DNA from: Roseobacter sp. | GTDB lineage: Bacteria; Pseudomonadota; Alphaproteobacteria; Rhodobacterales; Rhodobacteraceae | NCBI GenBank assembly: GCA_002731875.1 | Contig: PCCY01000013.1 | Span: 1 to 64,000 of the forward strand | DNA: 64,000 bases | Reading direction: 5' to 3' | Part shown: in pieces, positions 44,904-53,439 of the stretch | How the letters are laid out: every line of letters starts with the position of its first letter | How positions within the stretch are numbered: the stretch's first letter is position 1 | Notes under the pieces: model-generated | What the model was told of the DNA's origin: nothing | What the model saw: the letters and a program-made list of their open reading frames with translations, nothing else | Databases searched by the model: none | Made by a program: the position numbers and the translations under genes

Positions 44904-44915
44904 TTGCACTCGCAG
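44904..44915. promoter_or_regulatory. PhaR-like box between phaC and phaZ
   Basis: TTGC-ACTC-GCAG differs by one base from CTGC-N4-GCAG and lies in the divergent phaC/phaZ promoter region, the known location of PhaR sites in related species. Confidence 0.45.
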
Positions 44916-44988
44916 CATCGCGCCGACCTGACTGGGAGGGGACCGGCGGAATGCCCAAGCACAGGGCCAACCAACAGGAGACCCCTTC

Positions 44989-46530
44989 ATGAAGTATATG
45001 GCATCTTACGACCTAATGGAAACGATGAGAAACACCAATCAGTGGCTTGGTGCGACGGCATTGGCTATGGCTTCCTCCCCGGCTTTTGCCGCGATCCCCA
45101 ATCCGGCTTTGAACTGGATGGCCGCATGGGGCGAAGTGACCGAGCGCAGCTTTTCGCGCATGGTCGTCAAACCAGATTGGAACATACCTCCGACTGTTGG
45201 TGACGATGGTGCCGATCATTCGGTGGATATCAAAAAAGTAATAGAAGGCCCTTTCGGAGACCTCATCCGGTTTGTGGTTCAGGGCCGTGAAATCCCCAAA
45301 CGCAAAATCCTGTTGGTCGCACCGATGTCTGGCCACTATGCGACCCTGCTAAGATCCACGGTCATCAGCCTGATACCGGATGCCGATCTTTACATCACCG
45401 ACTGGCACAATGCCCGCGACATTCCCGTCAGCGCGGGGAAGTTCGACGTTGAAGATTACACGCTGCATCTTGTCGAATACATGCGCCACCTTGGGCCTGA
45501 CGTCCATGTCATTGCCGTGTGCCAGCCTGCACCGCTGACGCTGGCGGCGACTGCCTACCTTGCCGAAGAGGACCCCAAGGCTCAGCCTCGGTCGCTGACC
45601 TTGATCGGCGGCCCTATCGACCCCGAAGCCAAGGCGACCGAAGTTACCGATTTCGGCCACCGCGTGAACATGGGCCAGCTCAAGGAGATGATGATCCAGC
45701 AAGTCGGCTTCCAGCATCAGGGCGTGGGACGCAAAGTCTATCCCGGTCTGCTTCAGCTTAATTCCTTCATCTCGATGAACATGGAAACTCACGCCAAGGC
45801 TTTCCGTGATCAAATCATGCGGGTCGCGCAGGGCGAAGCGACTGATCACGATAAACACAACAAGTTCTACGACGAATATCTTGCTGTCATGGACATGCCC
45901 GCCGAATTCTATCTTTCCACGGTTGAACGTATCTTTAAAAATAACGAAGTCGGGAAAAACCAGTTCAGCGTCGGCGGCAAGCCAATCGATATCGGCAAGA
46001 TCACCACTGTTGCCGTCAAAACTGTCGAAGGGACGAAAGACGATATTTCCGCGCCCGGTCAGTGTATCGCGGCGCTGGCCCTATGCACCGGCTTGCCGGA
46101 AGACAAAAAGGCGAGCCATCTTGAAGAGGGTGCCGGTCACTATGGCATTTTCGCGGGGAAAAGCTGGCGCGACAACATCCGCCCTCTGGTTCTCAAGTTC
46201 ATCGATGCAAACCAGGCACCGCAGACAAAAACAGTCGTAGAAAAACCTGCCAGCACCAAAGACGCGCCGGTTGCTCCTGCCAGCGCCAAAGCCGCGCCGG
46301 CTGCATCTGCCAACGCCAAAGCCGCGCCGGTTGCACCTGCCAGCGCCAAAGACGCGCCGGTTGCACCTGCCAGCGCCAAAGACGCGCCGTCAAAGTCGGC
46401 GGCGAGTGCAGCGCCTGCTTCGGTACCCGGTGCAGCCAAGGCAACATCACCCAAGACTGCTGAAGCCAAGGGGCCTTCCACGCCAGCACCCGAAGCCAAG
46501 GCTCCGCCGACCAAATCGACGCCAGTCTAA
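44989..46530 (+). CDS. phaZ: Intracellular PHB depolymerase with a repetitive C-terminal tail
   Basis: This 513-residue protein has its first ~415 residues as a PhaZ1-type alpha/beta-hydrolase depolymerase: the nucleophilic cysteine C178 is in VIAVCQPAPLTLAA, followed by IGGPIDPEAK and GAGHYGIFAGKSWR near the catalytic His. The remaining ~95 residues form an Ala/Pro/Lys/Ser-rich tail built on a 10-residue repeat (DAPVAPASAK and variants), with 4.3 copies encoded at 46261-46389. It degrades native PHB granules to 3-hydroxybutyrate oligomers. The tail resembles low-complexity granule- or DNA-binding segments and is not part of the usual family length. Confidence 0.93.
   Translation: MKYMASYDLMETMRNTNQWLGATALAMASSPAFAAIPNPALNWMAAWGEVTERSFSRMVVKPDWNIPPTVGDDGADHSVDIKKVIEGPFGDLIRFVVQGREIPKRKILLVAPMSGHYATLLRSTVISLIPDADLYITDWHNARDIPVSAGKFDVEDYTLHLVEYMRHLGPDVHVIAVCQPAPLTLAATAYLAEEDPKAQPRSLTLIGGPIDPEAKATEVTDFGHRVNMGQLKEMMIQQVGFQHQGVGRKVYPGLLQLNSFISMNMETHAKAFRDQIMRVAQGEATDHDKHNKFYDEYLAVMDMPAEFYLSTVERIFKNNEVGKNQFSVGGKPIDIGKITTVAVKTVEGTKDDISAPGQCIAALALCTGLPEDKKASHLEEGAGHYGIFAGKSWRDNIRPLVLKFIDANQAPQTKTVVEKPASTKDAPVAPASAKAAPAASANAKAAPVAPASAKDAPVAPASAKDAPSKSAASAAPASVPGAAKATSPKTAEAKGPSTPAPEAKAPPTKSTPV
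46261..46389 (+). repeat. 30-base tandem repeat, 4.3 copies, inside phaZ
   Basis: The units at 46261, 46291, 46321 and 46351 are 30 bases each; copies three and four differ by only one base. Each encodes a ten-residue Ala/Pro/Lys block in frame. Copy number is likely to vary between strains because the unit length is a multiple of three. Confidence 0.93.
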
Positions 46531-46536
46531 TCTATC

Positions 46537-46576
46537 ACCCGCCCATAGTCGCCCCTGACCGGGTGTTTGGGCGGGT
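46537..46576. terminator. Candidate hairpin between convergent phaZ and alpha/beta-hydrolase genes
   Basis: ACCCGCCCA and TGGGCGGGT pair perfectly over a 22-base loop, seven bases after the phaZ stop. There is no T-run on either strand, so it may terminate weakly or only stabilise the mRNA end. Confidence 0.45.
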
Positions 46577-46586
46577 CTTGCCATTT

Positions 46587-47297
46587 TCAGCGAAGCGCAG
46601 ACGGTATCTTCATCCAACTTCTCAAAGCGACGGTTGACGCTTGAGGTTGCTCCAGGGTGGGAAGCAGACCGGCACCGGCGATGACGCTCAGGGTCGCGTT
46701 GGGAATGAGTTCCGCCATGAAACTGTGACGTTTGATCCTGTTCAGCTTTTCGACATCGCCGCACATCACCAAAGCGGGGACTTTGCACGTGCGCAATACC
46801 GCTTGCTGATCACGCCCGCGCTGCAAGGCACGCGCCTGGCGCACGTACACCTCGGGGCCTAGCGTTTCGGCCATATCCATCGCAATGTCGATAATCGCAT
46901 TGCGGTTGGGCCCCGGTGCCAAAAAGCCCGGTTGGATTTCGTGGTTCATGACATCCGCCATCCGACCGGATTTCGCCTTGACGATCAACAGTTCCCGCGC
47001 CGCCGCGACCTGAGGCGTTTCGGCTATCGGGTTGGTATCGATCAACGCAATCCGCATGACGCGATCCGGGGCACGGCGCATGACCTCCAAGGCGATAATG
47101 CCGCCTAGCCCAAGACCCGCCAAAGCAAAGCGTTTAGGCAGTTGATCCAACAACCCCGAGGCAATCTCCTCGACCCTTTCACCCAAGGTGACTGGAGCAA
47201 CGGTAACGGAAAGCGTCGATGACAGAGCGGCGATTTGCGGCCAAAAGACTCGTGCGTCGGACATCAGACCGGGCAAGAGAACCAAAGGTTCAGCCAT
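46587..47297 (-). CDS. Alpha/beta-hydrolase-fold protein with altered catalytic residues
   Basis: This protein of about 236 residues has the alpha/beta-hydrolase fold: EPLVLLPGLMSDARVFW at the start, the nucleophile elbow in LAGLGLGGIIALEVM, and IAGAGLLPTLEQPQ near the C-terminus. In the elbow the position normally occupied by Ser is Gly (GLGLGG), and in the last motif the usual catalytic His (GAGHLPTLE) is Leu. It is probably catalytically inactive or uses another mechanism. I prefer the ATG at 47297 over a GTG three codons earlier. It is the last gene of a minus-strand run beginning at 49038. Confidence 0.82.
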   Translation of the reverse strand: MAEPLVLLPGLMSDARVFWPQIAALSSTLSVTVAPVTLGERVEEIASGLLDQLPKRFALAGLGLGGIIALEVMRRAPDRVMRIALIDTNPIAETPQVAAARELLIVKAKSGRMADVMNHEIQPGFLAPGPNRNAIIDIAMDMAETLGPEVYVRQARALQRGRDQQAVLRTCKVPALVMCGDVEKLNRIKRHSFMAELIPNATLSVIAGAGLLPTLEQPQASTVALRSWMKIPSALR

Positions 47298-47371
47298 AAG
47301 CGTCACACCGACTTTTCATTTCGTTCCTCGCCTGCGGATATGATGTAACACGGCCATTACGGCCGATAACA

Positions 47372-48004
47372 TCACGGATAGGCGATCCCACGCAAGGGCG
47401 GAAAATCAGCGTAGCGTTGTTTGCGAAGGTCGGGAGGCTCTGACGGCATCGCACCGCTACGTAAAAGCATGCCCCTTGGTGTGATGTAACTGGATATCGT
47501 TCGCAGCGGACCGGGGCGCCAAACCAGATTGAATGCCGCCAGCTTGGGGAAAAACCACATCTCGGAATAGGCCAGATGGTCATGGACCCACCAGGCCAGA
47601 TCGCGCCAATCGCGCCCTTGTTGGTACTGATCCGCGAACCAGGGGATGACGATGGTTGCGCCGGCGATCGCATCAGCGCCCCTGCCCCGGTCCCAAATAT
47701 GGCATTCGGCCGGATTATCGTTCGCGGCACAGTTAAGCTTGTGAACGTTCCCAAAGCGGTTGAGAGAGGGTGAACGGTACCCCGATCGCACCGCTATTCT
47801 GCCGAACGTTTCTTCAAGGGGGTCAAGCAGCGTCGTGCAGAAGGCACGCCCGTTCTTGATGGCCACGTCTGGCCGGTCGGGAATATTCGGGATGCCGTGA
47901 AAGGCGGATATCTCAGAAAAAAGAAAGTCACGCATGAAAAAGTGCTTCGACAGGCGCGTCCTTCCAAAGGTCTCCAGGCTCCACATGCTGGCAGGTTTTC
48001 GCAT
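47372..48004 (-). CDS. Peptidase-M15-like conserved protein
   Basis: This 210-residue protein has RIAVRSGYRSPSLNRFGN near the middle and CHIWDRGRGADA, which together resemble the H-x-G-x-A-x-D metal site of M15 D-Ala-D-Ala peptidases and relatives. No signal peptide is visible, so a cell-wall role is uncertain. I prefer the ATG at 48004 with AAGGAC upstream. It is the third gene of the run starting at 49038, 51 bases after the ABHD10-like gene. Its function is unknown to me. Confidence 0.7.
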   Translation of the reverse strand: MRKPASMWSLETFGRTRLSKHFFMRDFLFSEISAFHGIPNIPDRPDVAIKNGRAFCTTLLDPLEETFGRIAVRSGYRSPSLNRFGNVHKLNCAANDNPAECHIWDRGRGADAIAGATIVIPWFADQYQQGRDWRDLAWWVHDHLAYSEMWFFPKLAAFNLVWRPGPLRTISSYITPRGMLLRSGAMPSEPPDLRKQRYADFPPLRGIAYP

Positions 48005-48055
48005 GGACACGTCCTTTGTTTCGAACCACGTCGCCTTGCGCAGTTCAAGGCTTGC

Positions 48056-48808
48056 CTAGGTCGCCAATGCGATCACCTGGTTCAGCGCATCCGACAACAA
48101 CGACAGACACCTGTCATCAGAAAACCGATGATCAGCATCCTTGACGAGCTGCAACTGCATGTCCGGTCCTTGTGCATGTTCAAGCAGACGCACAGCGGTG
48201 GCAACGCTGACCGCAGTATCGGCTGTTCCTTGAAGAAACCGCGTGGGAAACGGCAGGGAAAGCGTGTCGCGCAGCACCAACTGCTTTCGGCCATCCTCAA
48301 TCATGCGGCGCGTTATGACGTAGGGCTCCATATAGTCCGACGGCAGTTCGACCTGCCCTTCATCGACAAGCGTTCGCTTTTGGGCATCCGTGAAGCTGGC
48401 CCAATAACCGTCTTCGGTAAAGTCGGGGGCTGCGGCGATGGTGACCAATCCGGCAATAGCATCGGGCATAGCCCGCGAGAGCAGCAACGCCTGCCACCCC
48501 CCCATCGATGACCCCACCGGAATGATCGGGCCGTCAGTCAGTGCCGTGACAGCGGCTCTTGTATCTTCGGCCCAATCGCCGATGCAGCCGTCGGTGAATA
48601 ACCCCGAGGATTCTCCGTGACCAGAATAGTCGAAGCGCAAAAAGGCGTGGCCTGTCCGAACAGCCCATTCTTCCAAGAAAACCGCCTTGGTTCCCATCAT
48701 GTCTGATTTCAAACCACCCAGAAAAACAACGCAGGGGCCGCGTCCCTCAACCCGGTGAAAGGCCAGTTTGCGGCCTTGTGGCGTGTCCAGATACGAGGTC
48801 GCTGTCAT
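48056..48808 (-). CDS. Alpha/beta hydrolase (ABHD10-like thioesterase/lipase)
   Basis: This 250-residue cytoplasmic hydrolase has a complete catalytic set: nucleophile Ser in IIPVGSSMGGWQALL, Asp in FLQGTADTAVSV, and His in KDADHRFSDD. The oxyanion region CVVFLGGLKSDMMGTKA and FLRFDYSGHGES are typical of the ABHD10 group, which includes palmitoyl-protein thioesterases. It overlaps the small gene upstream by ATGA (48805-48808), so they are translationally coupled. Confidence 0.87.
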   Translation of the reverse strand: MTATSYLDTPQGRKLAFHRVEGRGPCVVFLGGLKSDMMGTKAVFLEEWAVRTGHAFLRFDYSGHGESSGLFTDGCIGDWAEDTRAAVTALTDGPIIPVGSSMGGWQALLLSRAMPDAIAGLVTIAAAPDFTEDGYWASFTDAQKRTLVDEGQVELPSDYMEPYVITRRMIEDGRKQLVLRDTLSLPFPTRFLQGTADTAVSVATAVRLLEHAQGPDMQLQLVKDADHRFSDDRCLSLLSDALNQVIALAT

Positions 48809-49038
48809 CCGCCCAGATACGTGCCCTTGGTTGGTCTGTAGAAAATCTTTTGATTGTGCAAGCGTCCAAGCAGATCGTCGATTTTACGCAAGGAATCTTC
48901 TGTCGCATCGACAGGCAACATCGCCTGCGTGCCGTTTAGGGCATCCATGGAAAGATCGCGCTTGGTCACGTGCAGTGCTGCCTCGATCAGGTCAATATCG
49001 CTTATCGAGAGATCGAAATTGCGATTGTAGTTGGACAT
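48805..49038 (-). CDS. Small conserved protein upstream of the ABHD10-like gene
   Basis: This 77-residue protein is very acidic/Leu-rich near the N-terminus (SNYNRNFDLSISDIDLIEAAL) and has a helix-rich middle (TEDSLRKIDDLLGRLHNQK). The ATG at 49038 has an AGAGAGG ribosome site. Its last four bases overlap the ABHD10-like gene. The frame is open to 50481, but that part is antisense to thrS and not real. I do not recognise a characterised family. Confidence 0.7.
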   Translation of the reverse strand: MSNYNRNFDLSISDIDLIEAALHVTKRDLSMDALNGTQAMLPVDATEDSLRKIDDLLGRLHNQKIFYRPTKGTYLGG

Positions 49039-49296
49039 GATGAACCTCTCTTGGATCAAATTCATCCTTGCATCATAGAAGCTGTGTCGCCTGCGTTCAA
49101 TCGGCACCTTGGGCCCGCGCAGGACCAATTGCCGCAGACGCCCCGGGACAACCCGGCCTATGGGTCCGCAACGGTCGCAAACGCCTCGCCGGTGCCGTCG
49201 TGATATTGACAAGCCTGCGCAGCACCGCCAGATAGGCCACGGATATAAACCCGCAACCGGGCGTCTCGTAGGCGCCAAACCGACGAGGAGGCCAGC

Positions 49297-51246
49297 ATGG
49301 CTCAGATTACTCTCACCCTTCCCGATGGCAACGCACGGCAGTATGACGCAGGTATAACTGCGGGCGACGTGGCCAACGACATCTCGAAGTCGCTTGGCAA
49401 GAAGGCGATCAGTGCGACCGTGGATGGTGCGCATGTCGATCTGGCGTGGCCAATCAACGCCGATGCCGACATCGCGATCCATACCATGGCGGACGAAGAT
49501 CAGGCCAACGAATTGCTGCGCCATGACCTTGCGCATATCATGGCCCGCGCCGTTCAGGAAATCTGGCCAGAGACCAAAGTGACCATCGGGCCGGTCATCA
49601 AGGATGGCTGGTATTACGATTTTGACCGCAAGGAACCGTTTTCCCCCGAAGATCTTGGTCTGATCGAAAAGAAGATGAAAGAGATCATCAACAAGCGTGA
49701 CGCTATCCGCACCGAAGTATGGGACCGCCCCCGCGCCATCAAACATTACGAAGACCTGAACGAACCCTACAAGGTCGAACTTATCGAAGCGATCCCCGGC
49801 GATGAGCCGCTGCGCATGTATTGGCACGGTGACTGGCAGGATTTGTGCAGAGGTCCGCATCTTCAACACACCGGACAGGTTCCCGGCGACGCGTTTAAAC
49901 TGATGTCCATTGCCGGTGCATACTGGCGCGGCGACAGCAACCGCCCCATGTTGCAGCGCATCTACGGTGTCGCCTTCACCGGCAAGGAAAAACTGCGCGC
50001 CCACCTGAATATGCTTGAAGAAGCCGCCAAGCGCGACCACCGCAAGCTGGGTCGCGAGATGAACCTGTTTCACATGCAAGAAGAAGCACCCGGACAGGTT
50101 TTCTGGCACCCCAACGGGTGGCTGATCTATACCCAGCTTCAAGACTATATGCGCCGCAAACAACGCAAGGGTGGCTATGTCGAGGTGAATACGCCCCAGG
50201 TTGTCGATCGCAAACTTTGGGAAGCGTCGGGCCATTGGGAAAAATACCAAGACCACATGTTCATCGTGGAAGTCGATGAAGAACATGCGCGGGAAAAAGC
50301 CGTCAACGCGCTTAAACCGATGAACTGCCCCTGCCACGTTCAGGTTTTCAACCAGGGTTTGAAATCCTATCGGGACTTGCCGTTGCGCATGGCTGAGTTC
50401 GGTTCGTGCAATCGGTATGAACCCTCTGGGGCTCTTCACGGCATCATGCGGGTGCGCGGATTTACCCAGGACGACGGACATATTTTCTGCACCGAAGACC
50501 AGATCGAAGCGGAAACCGCCACATTCATCGCGTTCCTGTCTGAGATCTACAAAGATCTCGGTTTTGAAAGCTTCAGCGTCAAATTTTCAGACCGCCCCGA
50601 AAAACGCTCAGGCTCTGACGAGGTGTGGGACAAAGCGGAATCCGCCCTTTTGTCTGCCACCCGCGCTGCCGGTATTGAACCGACGTTGAATCCCGGCGAA
50701 GGCGCGTTCTACGGCCCAAAGCTTGAATTTGTATTGACCGATGCCATTGGCCGCGATTGGCAGTGTGGCACCCACCAGGTTGATTTTGTGCTGCCGGAAC
50801 GGTTGGATGCGTCCTATATCGGGTCGGACGGCGCGAAGCACCGTCCTGTGATGCTGCATCGGGCGACCTTGGGGTCATTTGAGCGGTTTATCGGGATTCT
50901 GATCGAAGAACATGCGGGCAAGCTGCCGTTCTGGCTGGCCCCGCGCCAGGTCGTCGTTGCATCCATCACCTCTGACGCAGATGACTATGTCCGCGAGGTT
51001 GTTGCGACGCTACAAGCACAAGGTGTGCGCGCCGAGGCCGATGTGCGCAATGAAAAGATCAACTATAAGGTGCGCGAGCATTCGGTCGGCAAAGTGCCTG
51101 TCATTCTGGCGGTCGGTGCACGTGAGGTGGAAGAGAAGACTGTCTCGGTCAGACGCTTGGGCGAAAAGCAGACTTCGGTCCAACCTTTGGCCGAGGTGGC
51201 GGACGCTTTGGCGCTTGAGGCCACCCCCCCCGATTTGCGCCGCTGA
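49297..51246 (+). CDS. thrS: Threonine-tRNA ligase
   Basis: This 649-residue class II aminoacyl-tRNA synthetase has an N-terminal TGS domain (about 1-60), an editing domain (about 65-220), with the HxxxH-type motif in [13 protein letters not shown], a catalytic core with class II motifs, zinc-binding [12 protein letters not shown] and the later [13 protein letters not shown] region, and a C-terminal anticodon-binding domain from about 545 ([17 protein letters not shown]). The length is typical. A GAGGAGG site precedes the ATG. A 219-base gap then leads to the bufferin operon. Confidence 0.97.
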   Translation: MAQITLTLPDGNARQYDAGITAGDVANDISKSLGKKAISATVDGAHVDLAWPINADADIAIHTMADEDQANELLRHDLAHIMARAVQEIWPETKVTIGPVIKDGWYYDFDRKEPFSPEDLGLIEKKMKEIINKRDAIRTEVWDRPRAIKHYEDLNEPYKVELIEAIPGDEPLRMYWHGDWQDLCRGPHLQHTGQVPGDAFKLMSIAGAYWRGDSNRPMLQRIYGVAFTGKEKLRAHLNMLEEAAKRDHRKLGREMNLFHMQEEAPGQVFWHPNGWLIYTQLQDYMRRKQRKGGYVEVNTPQVVDRKLWEASGHWEKYQDHMFIVEVDEEHAREKAVNALKPMNCPCHVQVFNQGLKSYRDLPLRMAEFGSCNRYEPSGALHGIMRVRGFTQDDGHIFCTEDQIEAETATFIAFLSEIYKDLGFESFSVKFSDRPEKRSGSDEVWDKAESALLSATRAAGIEPTLNPGEGAFYGPKLEFVLTDAIGRDWQCGTHQVDFVLPERLDASYIGSDGAKHRPVMLHRATLGSFERFIGILIEEHAGKLPFWLAPRQVVVASITSDADDYVREVVATLQAQGVRAEADVRNEKINYKVREHSVGKVPVILAVGAREVEEKTVSVRRLGEKQTSVQPLAEVADALALEATPPDLRR

Positions 51247-51272
51247 CTGAAACATTCGTAATTACTTCGCGA

Positions 51273-51313
51273 CCGCATTGTTTGGAATATGACTGAATAT
51301 TTCAACAATGCGG
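51273..51313. repeat. Inverted repeat upstream of the bufferin-type operon
   Basis: CCGCATTGTT (51273-51282) and AACAATGCGG (51304-51313) are perfect complements, and the inner sequence (GGAATAT and ATATTTC) pairs further with one mismatch or bulge. No T-run follows. It may be the 3' hairpin of thrS or an operator for the operon that starts at 51466. Confidence 0.55.
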
Positions 51314-51465
51314 TTACGATCCGTGATAATCTACCGATTGTTACAAAAAACCTACCCAAATACTGACGCGGCTGTGACACACTGCTACGTGAGTGGATTT
51401 GTCGCAGGTTCGCGGATTTACTTGTCTTATCACCCATCAAACCAAACCATTAGAAGGACGAACAT

Positions 51466-51768
51466 ATGTCAGCTACTATGAAATCCCTTGCGGTCGCCGG
51501 AGCGATCGCCGCGGCAATGTCCGCACCCGCTACCAGCGCCAACGCGGCCTCGAAAGAAAAATGCTATGGCGTTTCGCTCGCGGGTAAAAACGACTGTGCA
51601 GCCGGTCCCGGTACGACCTGCGCCGGCACGTCGGTCAATGACTATCAAGGCAACTCGTGGACATTGGTTGATGCGGGAACGTGCGAAACCATGGAATTGC
51701 CCAATGCGGCAGACGGTTCCAAGCGCACCGGTTCGCTGGAAGCATTGACCCGCGACGTTCCTAGCTAA
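51466..51768 (+). CDS. bufA: DUF2282 bufferin-type precursor peptide
   Basis: This 100-residue secreted protein has a signal peptide (about 1-27, ending in ANA), and the mature part has four cysteines in family spacing: EKCYG, KNDCAA, TTCAGTS and AGTCE. This matches the DUF2282 (BufA1) group of bufferins, whose cysteines are modified by an MNIO-family enzyme and which bind copper in the periplasm. The next gene is the MNIO enzyme. An AGAAGGAC site lies before the ATG. Copper binding in this organism is an inference from the family. Confidence 0.88.
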   Translation: MSATMKSLAVAGAIAAAMSAPATSANAASKEKCYGVSLAGKNDCAAGPGTTCAGTSVNDYQGNSWTLVDAGTCETMELPNAADGSKRTGSLEALTRDVPS

Positions 51769-51843
51769 GCCTACAGAGGCGCATGATATCAATGGTTTCA
51801 TGCGCCGCCGTCAGACCGCGCCAGCCCCGAGGGGAGACATGTC

Positions 51844-52692
51844 ATGCTTGACAGTACCAGACAATTTGACCGGCTCCCCAATACGCCTGGCGTAGGATAT
51901 AAACCTCAGCATTTCAAACAGCTCTGCGACGATCCTGATCCAGTTGAATGGATTGAGGTGCATGCGGAAAACTATATGGGTGACGGCGGCCGCCCCCGCG
52001 CGCAGCTTGCCGCGCTGTCTGAAAGGTTCGCCCTTTCGATCCACGGGGTGGGACTTAGCATCGGAGGAGAAATGCCGCTGGATGTCGACCACCTTAAACG
52101 GTTGAAAGCCCTATGCGATTGGGCAAAACCGGCCAGTTTCTCGGAACATCTTGCATGGTCCACCCACGGGTCAGAGTTCCTAAACGACCTTCTTCCGCTT
52201 CCCTATACACCAGCGACGCTGGCGCGTGTTGCGGACCACATCAATCAGGTTCAAGACACGTTAAGTAGAAAGATGCTGCTGGAAAACCCATCCAGCTATC
52301 TTGTTTTTGCTGCATCAACCTTATCTGAAACTGACTTTATTGCCGAAGTTGTCCACAAGACTTCCTGCGGTCTCTTGCTGGATGTCAACAATGTATTCAT
52401 TTCATCAGTGAATCTTGGCATATCTGCGTCCCACTACATTGATGCCTATCCGATTAACCATGTTCACGAGATTCACGTCGGGGGCCACGATACGCAAACC
52501 GACGATTCCGGCGCGCCGCTCTTGATCGACACACACGGTCAACCAGTGGATGAGCCAGTTTGGGAGCTTTTGAAATACACGTTGGGCAAAACGGGTCCCA
52601 AGCCAGTATTGGTTGAATGGGACAACGACGTGCCCGATTGGCCCGCGCTACAAGCCGAAACCAAACGCATCGCAGAGGTTCTGGCCGCATGA
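51844..52692 (+). CDS. bufB: DUF692 / MNIO multinuclear non-heme iron oxygenase
   Basis: This 282-residue TIM-barrel enzyme of the MNIO (DUF692) family modifies Cys residues of bufferin precursors. Metal-ligand regions are visible: IEVHAENYMGDGG, SIHGVGLSIGG, FSEHLAWSTHG, MLLENPSSYLVF, LLDVNNVFIS, HEIHVGGHDT and IDTHGQPV. The start is ATG at 51844; the stop overlaps the DUF2063 gene by ATGA. Known relatives install thiooxazole rings. Confidence 0.9.
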   Translation: MLDSTRQFDRLPNTPGVGYKPQHFKQLCDDPDPVEWIEVHAENYMGDGGRPRAQLAALSERFALSIHGVGLSIGGEMPLDVDHLKRLKALCDWAKPASFSEHLAWSTHGSEFLNDLLPLPYTPATLARVADHINQVQDTLSRKMLLENPSSYLVFAASTLSETDFIAEVVHKTSCGLLLDVNNVFISSVNLGISASHYIDAYPINHVHEIHVGGHDTQTDDSGAPLLIDTHGQPVDEPVWELLKYTLGKTGPKPVLVEWDNDVPDWPALQAETKRIAEVLAA

Positions 52693-53438
52693 CATCCCTT
52701 GATACATTCCGCATGGGATTGCTCGATCCCGGCTACCCCGTCCCTAAGGGTCTGGAAAACGGCACCCGCCAGGCCGCAGGCAATCGCTATGACGTCTACC
52801 GCAACAACGTCACACATTCGCTGATCGCCGCACTTCGGACAGCCTTTCCGCTGGTATACAAAATTCTGGGCGGAAAAAGCTTTGACACCCTGGCACCGGC
52901 GTTTGTACGGGCGCACCCGCCCCGTTCTCCTTTGATGATGCATTATGGCGCTGAATTTCCTCAGTTTCTGGCCGACATGCCAGAGCTTTCCAAGTTTGGG
53001 TATCTGGCAGATTGCGCCAAGCTAGACCTTGCTTTTCGCGCGTCATACCATGCGGCGGACACTGTTCCGATTGACCCCACCGTGCTTCAATCTCTGCCGC
53101 TGGACGTGTTGATGCAGGAAAGGATGTTGCTTGCGGCCTCCACGCGCATCCTGCGATCCAACTGGCCGATATTCGACATCTGGCGCTTCAACAATGTCGC
53201 GGACGCGCCAAAACCCACACCGCAGGCGCAGGATGTCTTGATAACGCGTCCTGAATTCGACCCCCAACCCTACCTGTTACCGATGGGTGCCGCCTTTTGG
53301 CTGAATAGGCTCGGCATGGGTGATACATTTGAACAAGCATACGATGCAGCCTTGGCCGCCACGCCAGAATTTGATCTCTCGAAAAGCTTGATTGTAGCAT
53401 TCCAAAGCGCTGCGTTCTGCAAAGTTCAGGGTTTTTAA
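52689..53438 (+). CDS. bufC: DUF2063 bufferin-associated protein
   Basis: This 249-residue partner of MNIO enzymes has a helical N-terminal DUF2063 domain (about 1-95, with NRYDVYRNNVTHSLIAALRTAFPLV) that helps recruit the precursor peptide, and a C-terminal region that resembles other BufC-type proteins. The ATG at 52689 overlaps the bufB stop; an open frame upstream from 52617 is antisense-like and rejected. It is soluble and cytoplasmic, as expected for a modification partner. Confidence 0.87.
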   Translation: MTSLDTFRMGLLDPGYPVPKGLENGTRQAAGNRYDVYRNNVTHSLIAALRTAFPLVYKILGGKSFDTLAPAFVRAHPPRSPLMMHYGAEFPQFLADMPELSKFGYLADCAKLDLAFRASYHAADTVPIDPTVLQSLPLDVLMQERMLLAASTRILRSNWPIFDIWRFNNVADAPKPTPQAQDVLITRPEFDPQPYLLPMGAAFWLNRLGMGDTFEQAYDAALAATPEFDLSKSLIVAFQSAAFCKVQGF

Positions 53439-53439
53439 G

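Noticed and set aside
46261-46389. Regular 30-base repeats suggestive of a CRISPR-like array
   Set aside because: The repeats are directly adjacent without spacers and read in frame through phaZ, so they are a coding tandem repeat.
48805-50481. A 558-codon minus-strand open frame
   Set aside because: Most of it is antisense to thrS, whose plus-strand product is unmistakable. Only the last 77 codons (from the ATG at 49038) form a plausible gene.
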